Assembly: GCA_963205465.1 (NCBI GenBank)
Contig: CAUJKG010000156.1
Coordinates: 1 to 18,294 of the forward strand
Origin: Pseudomonadota bacterium
GTDB taxonomy: Bacteria; Pseudomonadota; Alphaproteobacteria; Rhizobiales; Xanthobacteraceae
Length of the DNA stretch: 18,294 nt
Direction of reading: 5' to 3'
Within the stretch, counting starts at the first letter, position 1. Each line of letters opens with the position of its first letter. The notes under the pieces are model-generated. The model searched no databases, had not been told where the DNA came from, and worked only from the letters and a program-made list of their open reading frames with translations. This document shows, piece after piece, positions 1-7,819 of the stretch. A program made the position numbers and the translations under genes.

Positions 1-318
1 ACGGTGAGCGCGAGCGGCTACAAGACGCGGCCGTTCGATCTGATCCTGCAGGAAGTGCGCGAGTTCTTCGCGGTTCACGCCGCCGAAGGCACGCATGCCG
101 GCGGCATCCATCTGGAAATGACCGGCCAGAACGTCACCGAATGCACCGGCGGCGCACGTGCGATTTCTGCGACCGACCTGAAGGACCGCTACCACACGCA
201 TTGCGATCCGCGTCTCAATGCGGAGCAGGCGATTGAAATGGCGTTCCTGGTGGCCGACTTGCTCAAGAAGGGCCGCGTCGAACGCGCACGCCCGATCTCG
301 GCCGTAGCCGGGTTCTAG
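1..318 (+). CDS. Class II DAHP synthase (3-deoxy-7-phosphoheptulonate synthase), 3' end only
   Basis: The enzyme condenses phosphoenolpyruvate and erythrose-4-phosphate in the first committed step of the shikimate pathway, in the cytoplasm. Only the last 105 codons are present; the frame is open from base 1 and ends in TAG at 316-318. The visible part carries C-terminal hallmarks of the plant/mycobacterial-type class II family: a GYKTRPFD segment, then EGTHAGGIHLEMTGQNVTEC with the His and Glu that belong to the metal and substrate site in this family, and YHTHCDPRLN with an Asp that is also a family metal ligand. A GTG at 4-6 lies in frame but is internal, because full-length members are roughly 450 residues. 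The gene is followed by a palindromic repeat that may also terminate it. Whether the symbol should be aroF, aroG or another cannot be decided from a fragment. Confidence 0.93.
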   Translation, partial: TVSASGYKTRPFDLILQEVREFFAVHAAEGTHAGGIHLEMTGQNVTECTGGARAISATDLKDRYHTHCDPRLNAEQAIEMAFLVADLLKKGRVERARPISAVAGF

Positions 319-324
319 TTCTTC

Positions 325-441
325 GTCATTCCGGACGCGCGTAAGCGCGATCCGGAATCCAGTAACCTTCGGTGCTAGAGATTTGGCGCATGCGGTTACT
401 GGATTCCGGGTTCGCGAGCTTTGCTCGCGCCCCGGAATGAC
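325..441. repeat. Palindromic intergenic repeat with two lateral hairpins
   Basis: The ends 325-334 (GTCATTCCGG) and 432-441 are exact inverted repeats. A second exact 16-bp pair joins 352-367 to 394-409 (CCGGAATCCAGTAACC and its complement). Between outer and inner stems each side holds its own small hairpin: 336-340/345-349 with a GTAA loop, and 413-419/423-429 with a TTT loop. The whole can fold as a cruciform with two side arms and a 26-nt apical loop (368-393). It fills the space between two convergent genes, so it may act as a bidirectional terminator. Intergenic palindromes of this look are common in Bradyrhizobium and its relatives, from general knowledge; no second copy was seen in this window. 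Confidence 0.85.
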
Positions 442-444
442 AAG

Positions 445-990
445 TTATGAATTCGGTATCGGTCTGAACGCCAGCGCCCGGCCGATGATGTAAGCCATGC
501 CGCCCTGCCAGACGACGAACAGGATGGCGAGGCCGTGAACGAAGCCGCCGCTTTCCACGAAATAGAGCAGAGTGCCCGCGAGCGTACCGAAGATGATAGT
601 CTTGAGCGGCGCGCGGTTCACGCGGAAGTCCTCGCTCGCGATAATCAGGGCCGCGGACGTGAAGACCGAGCCGAGCATTCCCGAGATCAGCCCGATCACG
701 ACCAGAAGATTGCGCACTTCCGGATCATGAAGGATGACCGCGATCTTGTAGGCCACCCACCAGCCGATCGCGACACCGACGAAGACGATCACCATGGGAA
801 TCGGATTGTGCGATTCCCATGAATAGATGCCGAGCACGAGCACGATGCCGAAGAACAGGGCCGGCAGCATCGGCACCCCGAACAGTTCGGTCCCCGGAAT
901 GTTCACATAGGTGGAAAGCAGACCCGAAATGACCCCGCAGACGGCGAGGATGATGCCGGCTTCTTTCTGGGTCTGATACTTGCGTGCCAT
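445..990 (-). CDS. Six-helix integral membrane protein of unknown function
   Basis: The 181-residue protein is very hydrophobic, with about six predicted membrane helices near residues 11-30, 36-58, 63-86, 93-116, 128-150 and 151-175, joined by short loops. The longest soluble piece is a charged loop around 117-127. There is no signal peptide and no recognisable catalytic motif. The start is ATG at 990, preceded by a good AAGGAGAA Shine-Dalgarno sequence about 8-10 nt upstream. It is divergent from nadE (97-nt spacer) and convergent with the DAHP synthase gene. I do not recognise the family, and its position beside nadE is not enough to assign a role. The coding assignment is firm because of the ribosome-binding site and the consistent membrane pattern. 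Confidence 0.8.
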   Translation of the reverse strand: MARKYQTQKEAGIILAVCGVISGLLSTYVNIPGTELFGVPMLPALFFGIVLVLGIYSWESHNPIPMVIVFVGVAIGWWVAYKIAVILHDPEVRNLLVVIGLISGMLGSVFTSAALIIASEDFRVNRAPLKTIIFGTLAGTLLYFVESGGFVHGLAILFVVWQGGMAYIIGRALAFRPIPNS

Positions 991-1087
991 TGCCGCGCTT
1001 CTCCTTGATTTGCCTGTATTCTACCGCAATGCGGGCGCGACGGAAGCCAGCATTGCCCACGCTTCCCCCGGAGGTTAGACGGTTGTC
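991..1087. promoter_or_regulatory. Divergent spacer between the membrane-protein gene and nadE
   Basis: This 97-bp spacer must hold promoters for both divergent genes. It contains the minus-strand Shine-Dalgarno sequence near 998-1006 and a plus-strand GGAGG at 1070-1074, which lies 13 nt before the nadE ATG, at the long end of the useful range. I could not pick out a convincing -35/-10 pair on either strand. Confidence 0.4.
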
Positions 1088-2827
1088 ATGAGCGCAAAAG
1101 ACCGCCTTTCCATCGCGATAGCACAGCTGAACCCCACGCTCGGCGACGTCGCGGGCAACGCCGCGAAGGTGCGCGACGCCCGCGCGCGGGCGGCCGTCGA
1201 AGGGGCGGATATCGTGGTTTTCCCCGAACTCTTCATTGCCGGCTACCCGCCCGAGGATCTGGTACTCAAGCCCGCCTTTCAGGCGGCCTGCCGCTCGGCA
1301 ATCGAGGAAATCGCCCGGGAAACCGCGGACGGCGGCCCCGCGCTTCTGCTCGGCACCCCGTGGGTCGAGGATCGCAAACTCTTTAATGCGGTGTGCCTGC
1401 TGGACGGCGGCCGGATCGCGGCCGTCCGCTTCAAGGTCGATCTCCCGAACTACGGCGTATTCGACGAGAAGCGCGTGTTCGTGGCCGGCCCGCTGCCGGG
1501 ACCGATGGATTTTCGAGGCATCCGCATCGGCGCGCCGGTCTGCGAGGATATCTGGACGCCGGACGTGGTCGAGTGTCTGTCCGAAACCGGCGCCGAAATC
1601 CTGATCGTGCCGAACGGTTCGCCTTACGACCGCACCAAGCAGGACGTGCGGCTTTCGCATTCGGTCGCCCGCGTCACCGAGAGCGGCCTGCCGTTCATTT
1701 ATGTGAACCAGATTTGTGGGCAGGATGAACTCGTTTTCGACGGTGCGTCCTTCGCACTGCATGCGGATCGCTCGCTCGCATTCCAGTTGCCGGAATTTCA
1801 GGAATGCGTCGTTGTTACGCGGTGGAAGCGGGAAGGCGGCACCTGGCGCTGCGAAAACGGTCCGGTAACGCCGGACATTGAAGGCGACGCGGCGGATTAC
1901 TGCGCATGCGTGCTCGGCTTGCGCGACTACGTGAACAAGAACGGCTTCAAGGGCGTCGTGCTCGGTCTTTCCGGCGGCGTCGACTCCGCACTTTGCGCGG
2001 CGATGGCGGTCGACGCGCTCGGTTCCGATCGTGTGCATGCTGTGATGCTGCCGTATCGCTACACCTCGGAAGATTCGCTGAAGGACGCCGCCGACTGCGC
2101 CAAAGCGCTCGGCCTGCGCTACGACATTGTGCCGATCGCCGATGCGGTGGAGGGGTTGGAGAAGACGCTCGCGGAAATGTTCAAGGGTACGAACCGCGAC
2201 ATCACTGAAGAGAATCTCCAGTCGCGTGCGCGTGGCACCATCCTGATGTCGATCTCGAACAAGTTCGGGCCGATGGTGGTGACGACCGGCAACAAGTCGG
2301 AGATGTCGGTCGGCTATGCCACGCTTTATGGTGACATGAACGGCGGCTATAATCCGATCAAGGATCTCTATAAGACCGAAGTGTTTCGCTTGAGCGAACT
2401 TCGCAACCACTGGAAGCCAGCGGACGCGAAGGGACCGAACGGCGTCGTCATTCCGCAAAACATCATCACAAAGCCGCCGACGGCGGAACTGCGCGAGAAC
2501 CAGAAGGATCAGGATTCACTCCCGCCTTACGACATTCTCGACGGCATCCTCGAACGCTTGGTGGAGCGCGAGGAATCCGTATCGCAGATCGTCGACGCCG
2601 GCTACGAGAAGGAAACCGTGCTGAAAGTGGCAAAGCTTCTCGACATCGCCGAATACAAGCGCCGGCAGGCCGCACCCGGCGTGAAGGTGACGCTGAAGAA
2701 TTTCGGCCGCGATCGCCGCTATCCGATCACCAACCGCTTCCGGGATAACGGCGCGAAGCCCGCCGAACCGGATCAGAGTTTATCGAGCGGTGCCATCGCC
2801 GCGCGCATGGAAGTGATTGATTTTTGA
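1088..2827 (+). CDS. nadE: Glutamine-dependent NAD+ synthetase
   Basis: It makes NAD+ from nicotinic acid adenine dinucleotide, ATP and glutamine in the last step of NAD biosynthesis, in the cytoplasm. The 579-residue protein has both domains of the glutamine-using form. The N-terminal nitrilase-like amidotransferase (about 1-270) shows the Glu-Lys-Cys triad: E47 in FPELF, K116 in RFKVDLPNYGVFDEKR, and C152 in APVCEDIW. The C-terminal synthetase domain has the PP-loop SGGVDS at 295-300, followed by family stretches such as TTGNKSEMSVGYATLYGDM and NPIKDLYKTEV. The start at 1088 gives a first strand (SIAIAQLNPTLGD) that matches the family. No residue is missing and the length is typical. The gene is divergent from the membrane protein and convergent with tadG, so it is probably transcribed alone. 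Confidence 0.97.
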   Translation: MSAKDRLSIAIAQLNPTLGDVAGNAAKVRDARARAAVEGADIVVFPELFIAGYPPEDLVLKPAFQAACRSAIEEIARETADGGPALLLGTPWVEDRKLFNAVCLLDGGRIAAVRFKVDLPNYGVFDEKRVFVAGPLPGPMDFRGIRIGAPVCEDIWTPDVVECLSETGAEILIVPNGSPYDRTKQDVRLSHSVARVTESGLPFIYVNQICGQDELVFDGASFALHADRSLAFQLPEFQECVVVTRWKREGGTWRCENGPVTPDIEGDAADYCACVLGLRDYVNKNGFKGVVLGLSGGVDSALCAAMAVDALGSDRVHAVMLPYRYTSEDSLKDAADCAKALGLRYDIVPIADAVEGLEKTLAEMFKGTNRDITEENLQSRARGTILMSISNKFGPMVVTTGNKSEMSVGYATLYGDMNGGYNPIKDLYKTEVFRLSELRNHWKPADAKGPNGVVIPQNIITKPPTAELRENQKDQDSLPPYDILDGILERLVEREESVSQIVDAGYEKETVLKVAKLLDIAEYKRRQAAPGVKVTLKNFGRDRRYPITNRFRDNGAKPAEPDQSLSSGAIAARMEVIDF

Positions 2828-2839
2828 ATCCGTGAAACC

Positions 2840-2856
2840 CTCCCCACAAGGGGGAG
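2840..2856. repeat. Short GC-rich hairpin between convergent nadE and tadG-like genes
   Basis: CTCCCC at 2840-2845 pairs with GGGGAG at 2851-2856 across a five-base loop. The core resembles a short CCCTCCCC-type palindrome often found between genes in Rhizobiales. Neither side has a long T-tract, so termination is possible but not well supported. It occupies most of the 44-bp gap between the nadE stop and the tadG stop. Confidence 0.45.
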
Positions 2857-2871
2857 CGAGAGTAAAAGAAG

Positions 2872-4560
2872 CTAGCGCACCAGCGCCGCGCCATCGCAGC
2901 GCACGCCGTTGACCCAGACATCGGCTTCGCCGATTCCGATCCCGAGCGCCTTGAGCACGTTATTCAGCACGCCGTCGATTGCCGGTGTTACCGGAGACAG
3001 GATCGATCGGATGAGCGCAGTCAGAATGCCCGTGGGTGTCAATGAAAGCAGGCCACCCGCGCTTACCGTGAGCGTCAGGTTGTTCACGAGGCTCGCGGTC
3101 AGCGATTGCGTGAAATGACTGGTCTTCACGTTTTTCGAGGTCAGGCTCGCGATATCGGCATGGCGAAAAACCACGTTTGTATCGCTCATGTTCGTGACTT
3201 CCGCGTTGGCCTTGCCGGTCGCGGTGATGAGCCCGGCCACGTTCGCGATGCTCGCATTGATCATGTTCGGCGGGCTGCCCAGCGTCTTCCAGCCCGAAAG
3301 CGTCGTGGGTTCCGCGATCCAGGCGTTGAGCGCCGAAGGCCGCACGGCAAGCGTGACCCGCAGGTCGTTTGCCGGATTGGGGCCGCAGGAAATATCGGCA
3401 AGCCGTGCGCGCGCCGCGGCGATATCGAGATAGACCGGCACGCGAAGCGTGACGCCTGCAAGCAGCCCCGAGCCGCCGACCTCTGCGATCAATCGCACGC
3501 GCGTTTGCGCGGTGTACACTTCGACGCCGTCCGCGCCGAAGCGAATCCAGGGCGAGGACTGCGGCCGTTCTCCGACCGTGATGCCGAGCTGTGTGCTGAC
3601 GAGTCCCGGCACGTTCAGGCTCGAAGTAATGTCGACCTGGTTCTTGCCGTTCGCGACTTCCGCGACTGCCTGAATGAGCGATAGCGCCGTTGCCTTGGCT
3701 TGCAGCGCGGTTGCACCTTGCCCGAACGTCAGCGAGTTACTCTGTCCGAAGTCAACGAGTTTGTTGACGTAAAGCTTCACGTTGTTGGCGTTGGAATAGT
3801 TCTTCAATTGCCGGAGCGCGAAATCGACCTGCGCGCCCGCGCCGCTCGCTTGCGCGACGCTGATCATTGCATCGAGCACTTGCCCCGCCGACACCCTTGC
3901 CGCTGCGAGATCCTGATAAGTGCCGGCCTGACCCACCACCGAAGTGCCGAGCGTATTCGAGAACTTGAACAGATCGACATTGAAGCCGGCGAGCGCGTTG
4001 TAATCCATGACGGTCAGCGAGACGTTGCCGCCGAGCAGGCCGCTCAGGAACGCATTGAGAATGCCGCCGTCGAGGGAGAGCAGACGGGAGCCGATGGTGA
4101 AGGCCGCCTGCGCGGTTGAAACAGCGGTCGCGCGCGTGGCGACATTCATGGTGCTTTCGGGCAGAAAGCTTTTGCCGAAAAATGTCTGCGCCTTGCTGTC
4201 GAGTTCGACCATTACGGCATTGACGGGCGCACTATTCGGCACGAAGCGCGCATTCACCGGAATCGCCGGATCGGCCGTATAGGTGCCTTTGACGATACGG
4301 ATGTCGCGCACGCCGAACACGCCGTTGTCGCGCACGGTCGCACTCGCCGCCTGGAGCGCTTTGTCCGGGTCGCGCGCAGCGGCGATGGCCGCGAGATCGA
4401 CCGCGCTCTGCGCGCGTCTGCGCTCGACAAAGACGGAGGCGACGTCCACGCCGATCGCGAGTGCGCCGATCGCGCAGACTGCAAAGGTCGCTCCCGTGAC
4501 GGCGACTCCGCCGCGCTCGCTCCGCAGGAATGCGCGAAATGAGAGCCGGCGGGGTGTCAT
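2872..4560 (-). CDS. TadG-like pilus-assembly protein
   Basis: The protein resembles TadG-type proteins of Flp/Tad pilus systems, which are anchored in the inner membrane with a large periplasmic part. It has a basic start, one membrane helix at about 20-45 (rich in Ala, Val, Ile), and then the family-like segment VERRRAQSAVDLAAIAAARD at about 45-64. About 490 residues rich in Ser, Asn, Leu and Val follow, ending in a conserved-looking tail with ADVWVNGVRCDGA. I chose ATG at 4560, giving 562 residues, because it overlaps the upstream tadE stop (TGATG), a translational-coupling junction; the preceding in-frame TTG at 4563 is less likely. There is no tadA, tadB, tadC, cpaB or prepilin-peptidase gene in the window, so this pair lies apart from a tad locus or at its edge. 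The role of the large domain cannot be told from sequence alone. Confidence 0.8.
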   Translation of the reverse strand: MTPRRLSFRAFLRSERGGVAVTGATFAVCAIGALAIGVDVASVFVERRRAQSAVDLAAIAAARDPDKALQAASATVRDNGVFGVRDIRIVKGTYTADPAIPVNARFVPNSAPVNAVMVELDSKAQTFFGKSFLPESTMNVATRATAVSTAQAAFTIGSRLLSLDGGILNAFLSGLLGGNVSLTVMDYNALAGFNVDLFKFSNTLGTSVVGQAGTYQDLAAARVSAGQVLDAMISVAQASGAGAQVDFALRQLKNYSNANNVKLYVNKLVDFGQSNSLTFGQGATALQAKATALSLIQAVAEVANGKNQVDITSSLNVPGLVSTQLGITVGERPQSSPWIRFGADGVEVYTAQTRVRLIAEVGGSGLLAGVTLRVPVYLDIAAARARLADISCGPNPANDLRVTLAVRPSALNAWIAEPTTLSGWKTLGSPPNMINASIANVAGLITATGKANAEVTNMSDTNVVFRHADIASLTSKNVKTSHFTQSLTASLVNNLTLTVSAGGLLSLTPTGILTALIRSILSPVTPAIDGVLNNVLKALGIGIGEADVWVNGVRCDGAALVR

Positions 4561-5045
4561 CAATAGCCACCCCGCCGGACGACCGCGCTGCGCGCGATCG
4601 TTTTCGAAGGTAAGGGGATCAAACCTTCGAAAGCAAAAATAACGGAACGTGACGCGTCGTAGCGAACCGACACGTTGAAGAGGTTTGCGTCACTGGTAGA
4701 GGTCGCCGCCGAAACCGTGAGGTAATTGCGATCGATCAGCGGATAGCTGCCGACGATCGCGTTGACCTGGTTTTGCGCGAGCGTTGCCCGCTCGCTTTCG
4801 GTGAGGCCCTGAATGCTCGCCCGCGCCGCTTCCGCCGCAAGCTGCTGCACGGAATGCACGGTGCCGAAATACATGGCGAAGATGAGAATGCCGAGCAGCA
4901 CCAGAAAAAACAGCGGCCCCACGATGGCGAACTCGATGGCGGCGACCCCTGATTGGTCGCGCAGCCAGCAAGGCAGCTTGCGCCGCAGGTTTCGCCTTCC
5001 GTGGGGCCGCCAAGCCAGTGCAGAGAGCCTTTGAAACACGAGCAT
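4560..5045 (-). CDS. TadE-like pseudopilin
   Basis: This is a small TadE-family protein, a prepilin-like component of Flp/Tad pilus systems. After a basic leader it has the sequence QSG/VAAIEFAIVG followed by a hydrophobic helix. The Gly before the slash and the Glu-Phe at +5/+6 are the classic prepilin-peptidase recognition pattern, so cleavage there is likely. About 100 residues outside the membrane follow. I chose the ATG at 5045 (161 residues) because everything upstream is AT-rich and looks untranslated; in-frame alternatives are ATG 5066 and TTG 5081, and none has a strong Shine-Dalgarno sequence. Its TGA overlaps the ATG of the tadG-like gene by one base, so the two are made together. 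The family is well supported; the exact start is uncertain. Confidence 0.8.
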   Translation of the reverse strand: MLVFQRLSALAWRPHGRRNLRRKLPCWLRDQSGVAAIEFAIVGPLFFLVLLGILIFAMYFGTVHSVQQLAAEAARASIQGLTESERATLAQNQVNAIVGSYPLIDRNYLTVSAATSTSDANLFNVSVRYDASRSVIFAFEGLIPLPSKTIARSAVVRRGGY

Positions 5046-5220
5046 GTCTTCGCCAGAAGAGAGCATAAAATAGAAATACAACCATAGAGAGCAAATATAA
5101 CCTAGAGGTTAAATTTATAGTATGCTCTACTTATAGGTGTAAAAGGCAGAAGTTTTTTGGTGGCGTTTCAAGGCCTTGCTGCCTAAGAGCTTGCGGAAAG
5201 GAATCCGAGAGCCGCTGAAA
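5046..5220. promoter_or_regulatory. AT-rich divergent promoter region of tadE and gltX
   Basis: About 5060-5160 is strikingly AT-rich against its GC-rich neighbours. It holds several symmetric elements: AGAGCAT at 5060-5066 is repeated inverted at 5122-5128, AACCT-AG-AGGTT is a dyad at 5099-5110, TAAATTTA at 5110-5117 is a palindrome, and TTATAG occurs directly at 5115-5120 and 5131-5136. TATAGT at 5116-5121 or TTATAG at 5131-5136 could be a -10 box for gltX, and the other strand has TATAAA-like sequence serving tadE. CAAGGCCTTG at 5169-5178 is a further perfect palindrome in the gltX leader. No clear -35 box was found. Confidence 0.5.
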
Positions 5221-6567
5221 ATGTCCGGCCCCATTGTTCGTTTCGCGCCGTCGCCGACGGGTCTGATCCATATCGGCAATGCCCGGACCGCGCTTCTGAA
5301 CGCGCTGTTCGCGCGCAAGCACGGCGGCACCTTCCTCCTGCGGCTGGACGATACCGATCGCGCGCGTTCCGAGGAGCGCTTCGCCGAAGCGATCAAGCGG
5401 GATCTCGCCTGGCTCGGCATATCCCCGGGCCGGATCGAAACGCAGTCCTCGCGGATCGGCCGCTACGAAGCGGCGCTTGCGAAGCTGCGGGAGCAGGGCC
5501 GCGCCTATGCCTGTTACGAGACCGAGGAAGAACTCGACCGCAAGCGCAAGCGCCAGCTCGGCCGCGGCCTGCCGCCGGTTTACGACCGCGCGGCGCTGCG
5601 CTTGAGCGAAGCGGAACGCGTGAAGCTGGAGGCCGAAGGCCGCAAGCCTTACTGGCGCTTCAAGCTCGATCATCGCGTGGTGAAATGGGACGATCTCGTG
5701 CGCGGCGAGATCGCGATCGATACCGCCTCGCTCTCTGATCCTGTTGTATGCCGTGCCGATGGCACCTGGCTCTATTCGTTGGCCTCCGTCGTCGACGACA
5801 TCGACATGAACGTCACGCACGTCATTCGCGGTGAGGACCACATCACCAACACCGCCGCGCAACTCGATATGTTCGTGACACTCAGCGGCGAGGAACCCAT
5901 CTTCGCGCACCATAATCTTTTGACGTTGCCGGGAGGCGAGGGGCTGTCGAAGCGTTTTGGATCGCTTTCCTTGCAGTCGCTGCGCGAAGCGGGTCACGAG
6001 GCGCTGGCGATTGCCGCCGCCGCCGTGCTGACGGGTACTTCGCTTGCGGTCGAGCCGGTCGAGAGCCTCGATGCGCTCGCGGAAAAAATCGATTTCAAAA
6101 AGATTTCGCACGGCCCCGCGCGCTTCGACCCTGCCGATCTTGATGGCTTGACGGCAAAGACGCTGCACGCCGCACCTTATGCGGCGGTCGCCGGACGTCT
6201 CGAAGAGCTTGGCATCGGCGGCGGGGAAAAATTCTGGCTCGCCGTGCGCGGAAATCTCTCCCGATTCAACGATGCCAAAGAGTGGTGGGACGTGATTTCC
6301 TCACCGCTCGAAAGTAAGACCGCGGATAATGATCGCGACTTTCTAAAACTTGCCGAGACGCTGCTGCCTGCCGAGCCTTGGGGCGACAAAATTTGGGACG
6401 AGTGGCTTGCCGCGATCAAGCCCGCCGCCAACCGCAAGGGGCGGGAGCTCTTTCACCCGCTGCGCATCGCGTTGACGGGCCGCGAGAACGGACCCGAACT
6501 GCGCGCACTGCTTCCCTTGATCGGAAGAGCACGCGCGGTAGCGCGGCTTCGCGGCGAAACAGGTTAG
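5221..6567 (+). CDS. gltX: Glutamyl-tRNA synthetase (short paralogue type)
   Basis: It attaches glutamate to tRNA in the cytoplasm (class I aminoacyl-tRNA synthetase). The 448-residue protein starts MSGPIVRFAPSPTG, the invariant GluRS opening; the frame is open back to 5176 but the ATG at 5221 fits the family. The HIGH motif is HIGN at 17-20, RGEDHITNT lies near 203-211, and the KMSKS-like loop reads GLSKR at 241-245, with Gly in place of the usual first Lys. Only one Cys is present near 98, so the zinc knuckle of the E. coli enzyme is absent, as in many other GluRS. Many alphaproteobacteria carry two GluRS, and this one could be either the general or a tRNA-specialised form. The stop lies 4 nt from the convergent DUF2865 stop with no terminator between. 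Confidence 0.94.
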   Translation: MSGPIVRFAPSPTGLIHIGNARTALLNALFARKHGGTFLLRLDDTDRARSEERFAEAIKRDLAWLGISPGRIETQSSRIGRYEAALAKLREQGRAYACYETEEELDRKRKRQLGRGLPPVYDRAALRLSEAERVKLEAEGRKPYWRFKLDHRVVKWDDLVRGEIAIDTASLSDPVVCRADGTWLYSLASVVDDIDMNVTHVIRGEDHITNTAAQLDMFVTLSGEEPIFAHHNLLTLPGGEGLSKRFGSLSLQSLREAGHEALAIAAAAVLTGTSLAVEPVESLDALAEKIDFKKISHGPARFDPADLDGLTAKTLHAAPYAAVAGRLEELGIGGGEKFWLAVRGNLSRFNDAKEWWDVISSPLESKTADNDRDFLKLAETLLPAEPWGDKIWDEWLAAIKPAANRKGRELFHPLRIALTGRENGPELRALLPLIGRARAVARLRGETG

Positions 6568-6571
6568 GAAA

Positions 6572-7711
6572 TTAGCGGACTGGATAGAACTGCGGGCCGA
6601 CCACGCGCACCTTGCGCTTGCCGTCTGGGGTCGTCTGCGCGGCCGGCGGCGTCGGGGTAGGCGGTTCGAACAGGGAGTTGTTCGGCGCGTTCTTCTGTTG
6701 TGGCTGCGCCAGCGGACCGATCTTCGGCTGCGAAAGCTGCTTCGCGCGCTGTTCGGTCACGATGATGTCGCCACGCTGGATGGTCTGATCCTGCCCGAGT
6801 GCTTCGGCCCAAGTTTGGCCGGGACCACGGCACGAGCAATTCGGATTGTATTCGGTGCGATACTTGAAAGCGTTCGGCATCGCCGAATAAAGCTGGCCCG
6901 AGAGCGAAACCGCCTGCTGAATGTCCTGGCCCGGGTTGGTGTAGGTATAGAGCGCAACCTCGGCCGCCGGGCACTGGCGCTTGCAGAGCGCCTCGTCTTC
7001 GCCAAAGCGCGACTGGACCGTCGAGAAGCTGACGGGGAAGAACGCGCCGTCGCACATCCGCACGCAGACGGTGCGGAAGCCCGCGCCTTCCGGCATCGTA
7101 TTCGGATTCACATTCACGTCCGGGCTTTCGTCGTTGCTGCCGAAGAGCTGCTCGAGGAAGCCGCGCGGGCGCGCGGGCGGCAGCGCCACGTTCCGGTACT
7201 GTGGGCCGCAATTGTTCTGGTTCAGCGAAATCAGGATCTGCCGGCGCTGCAGGTCGCGCGTGTAGTTCGCGTCCGAATTGCCGCCGCGGATCTGCGAGAG
7301 CTCCTGCTGCATGCGATCGAGGTTCGCGCGCATGCGGTCGATCTGCGGCTCCAGCGCGTTGCACTGTTCAGGCCGCTGGCTGCCGCCGAAAATGAAGAAG
7401 CCGCGGCGCTCGCAGCCGAGGCGGCGCGCGGTATTGATCGCGTTGTCGAGTTCCTGCCGCTGCTTGACGATGGCGTCCTCGTAGCGCCCGACCTGTTCGC
7501 TGGTGGCGCCCGCTGGCCCACGGTTCAACTGCACGAGTGCGGCTTCGAGCCGCTGGCAGGTCGGGTTCGCAGTATTGGTCGGCGGCTGCTGATAGTTCGG
7601 CGGTGGCGGGGCGTTCGGTACGTTGGCAGGCGGCAAGGGTTGCGCGGCCGCCATGCCCGTCAGGGCAGCGACAGTCGCAAACACAAGGCCGTAACGCCGC
7701 TCGATACGCAT
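6572..7711 (-). CDS. DUF2865 cysteine-rich secreted protein
   Basis: This 379-residue exported protein has no known function. A signal peptide (basic start, hydrophobic stretch, cleavage likely after AAA at about 21-23) leads into a Pro/Asn-rich linker (24-50). A probable coiled coil of about 54-165 follows. The DUF2865 core at roughly 205-296 contains the signature RTVCVRMCDG, FPVSFST, CKRQCPAAEVALY and a closing CSC. The mature part has ten cysteines (52, 100, 117, 168, 216, 220, 243, 247, 292, 294), an even number suited to disulfides in the periplasm. The tail is Pro/Gln-rich. ATG at 7711 is preceded by AAGGCGGA. The family is, to my knowledge, typical of Hyphomicrobiales. It is transcribed away from maiA's upstream genes and does not look part of that operon, since a 108-bp gap separates them. 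Confidence 0.9.
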   Translation of the reverse strand: MRIERRYGLVFATVAALTGMAAAQPLPPANVPNAPPPPNYQQPPTNTANPTCQRLEAALVQLNRGPAGATSEQVGRYEDAIVKQRQELDNAINTARRLGCERRGFFIFGGSQRPEQCNALEPQIDRMRANLDRMQQELSQIRGGNSDANYTRDLQRRQILISLNQNNCGPQYRNVALPPARPRGFLEQLFGSNDESPDVNVNPNTMPEGAGFRTVCVRMCDGAFFPVSFSTVQSRFGEDEALCKRQCPAAEVALYTYTNPGQDIQQAVSLSGQLYSAMPNAFKYRTEYNPNCSCRGPGQTWAEALGQDQTIQRGDIIVTEQRAKQLSQPKIGPLAQPQQKNAPNNSLFEPPTPTPPAAQTTPDGKRKVRVVGPQFYPVR

Positions 7712-7819
7712 GAATCGGTCCGCCTTACCCGAAGGATTCGCGCTAAAGCACAGAATATCGTGACCGAATGATGATGGCGAGGCGGAGCGCCTGCTTGCGC
7801 CGGAACTGTGGGTATCGGG

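Noticed and set aside
725..2458. 577-codon open frame on the minus strand opposite nadE
   Set aside because: It is a GC-driven shadow: the plus strand has an intact NAD synthetase with all motifs, and the antisense product is Arg/His/Asp-rich with no domain.
5131..6168. 345-codon minus-strand frame opposite gltX
   Set aside because: Antisense to a complete GluRS; composition is Arg-rich and no family is recognisable.
6698..7771. 357-codon plus-strand frame opposite the DUF2865 gene
   Set aside because: The minus strand encodes a recognisable signal peptide and DUF2865 core; the plus-strand product has no features.
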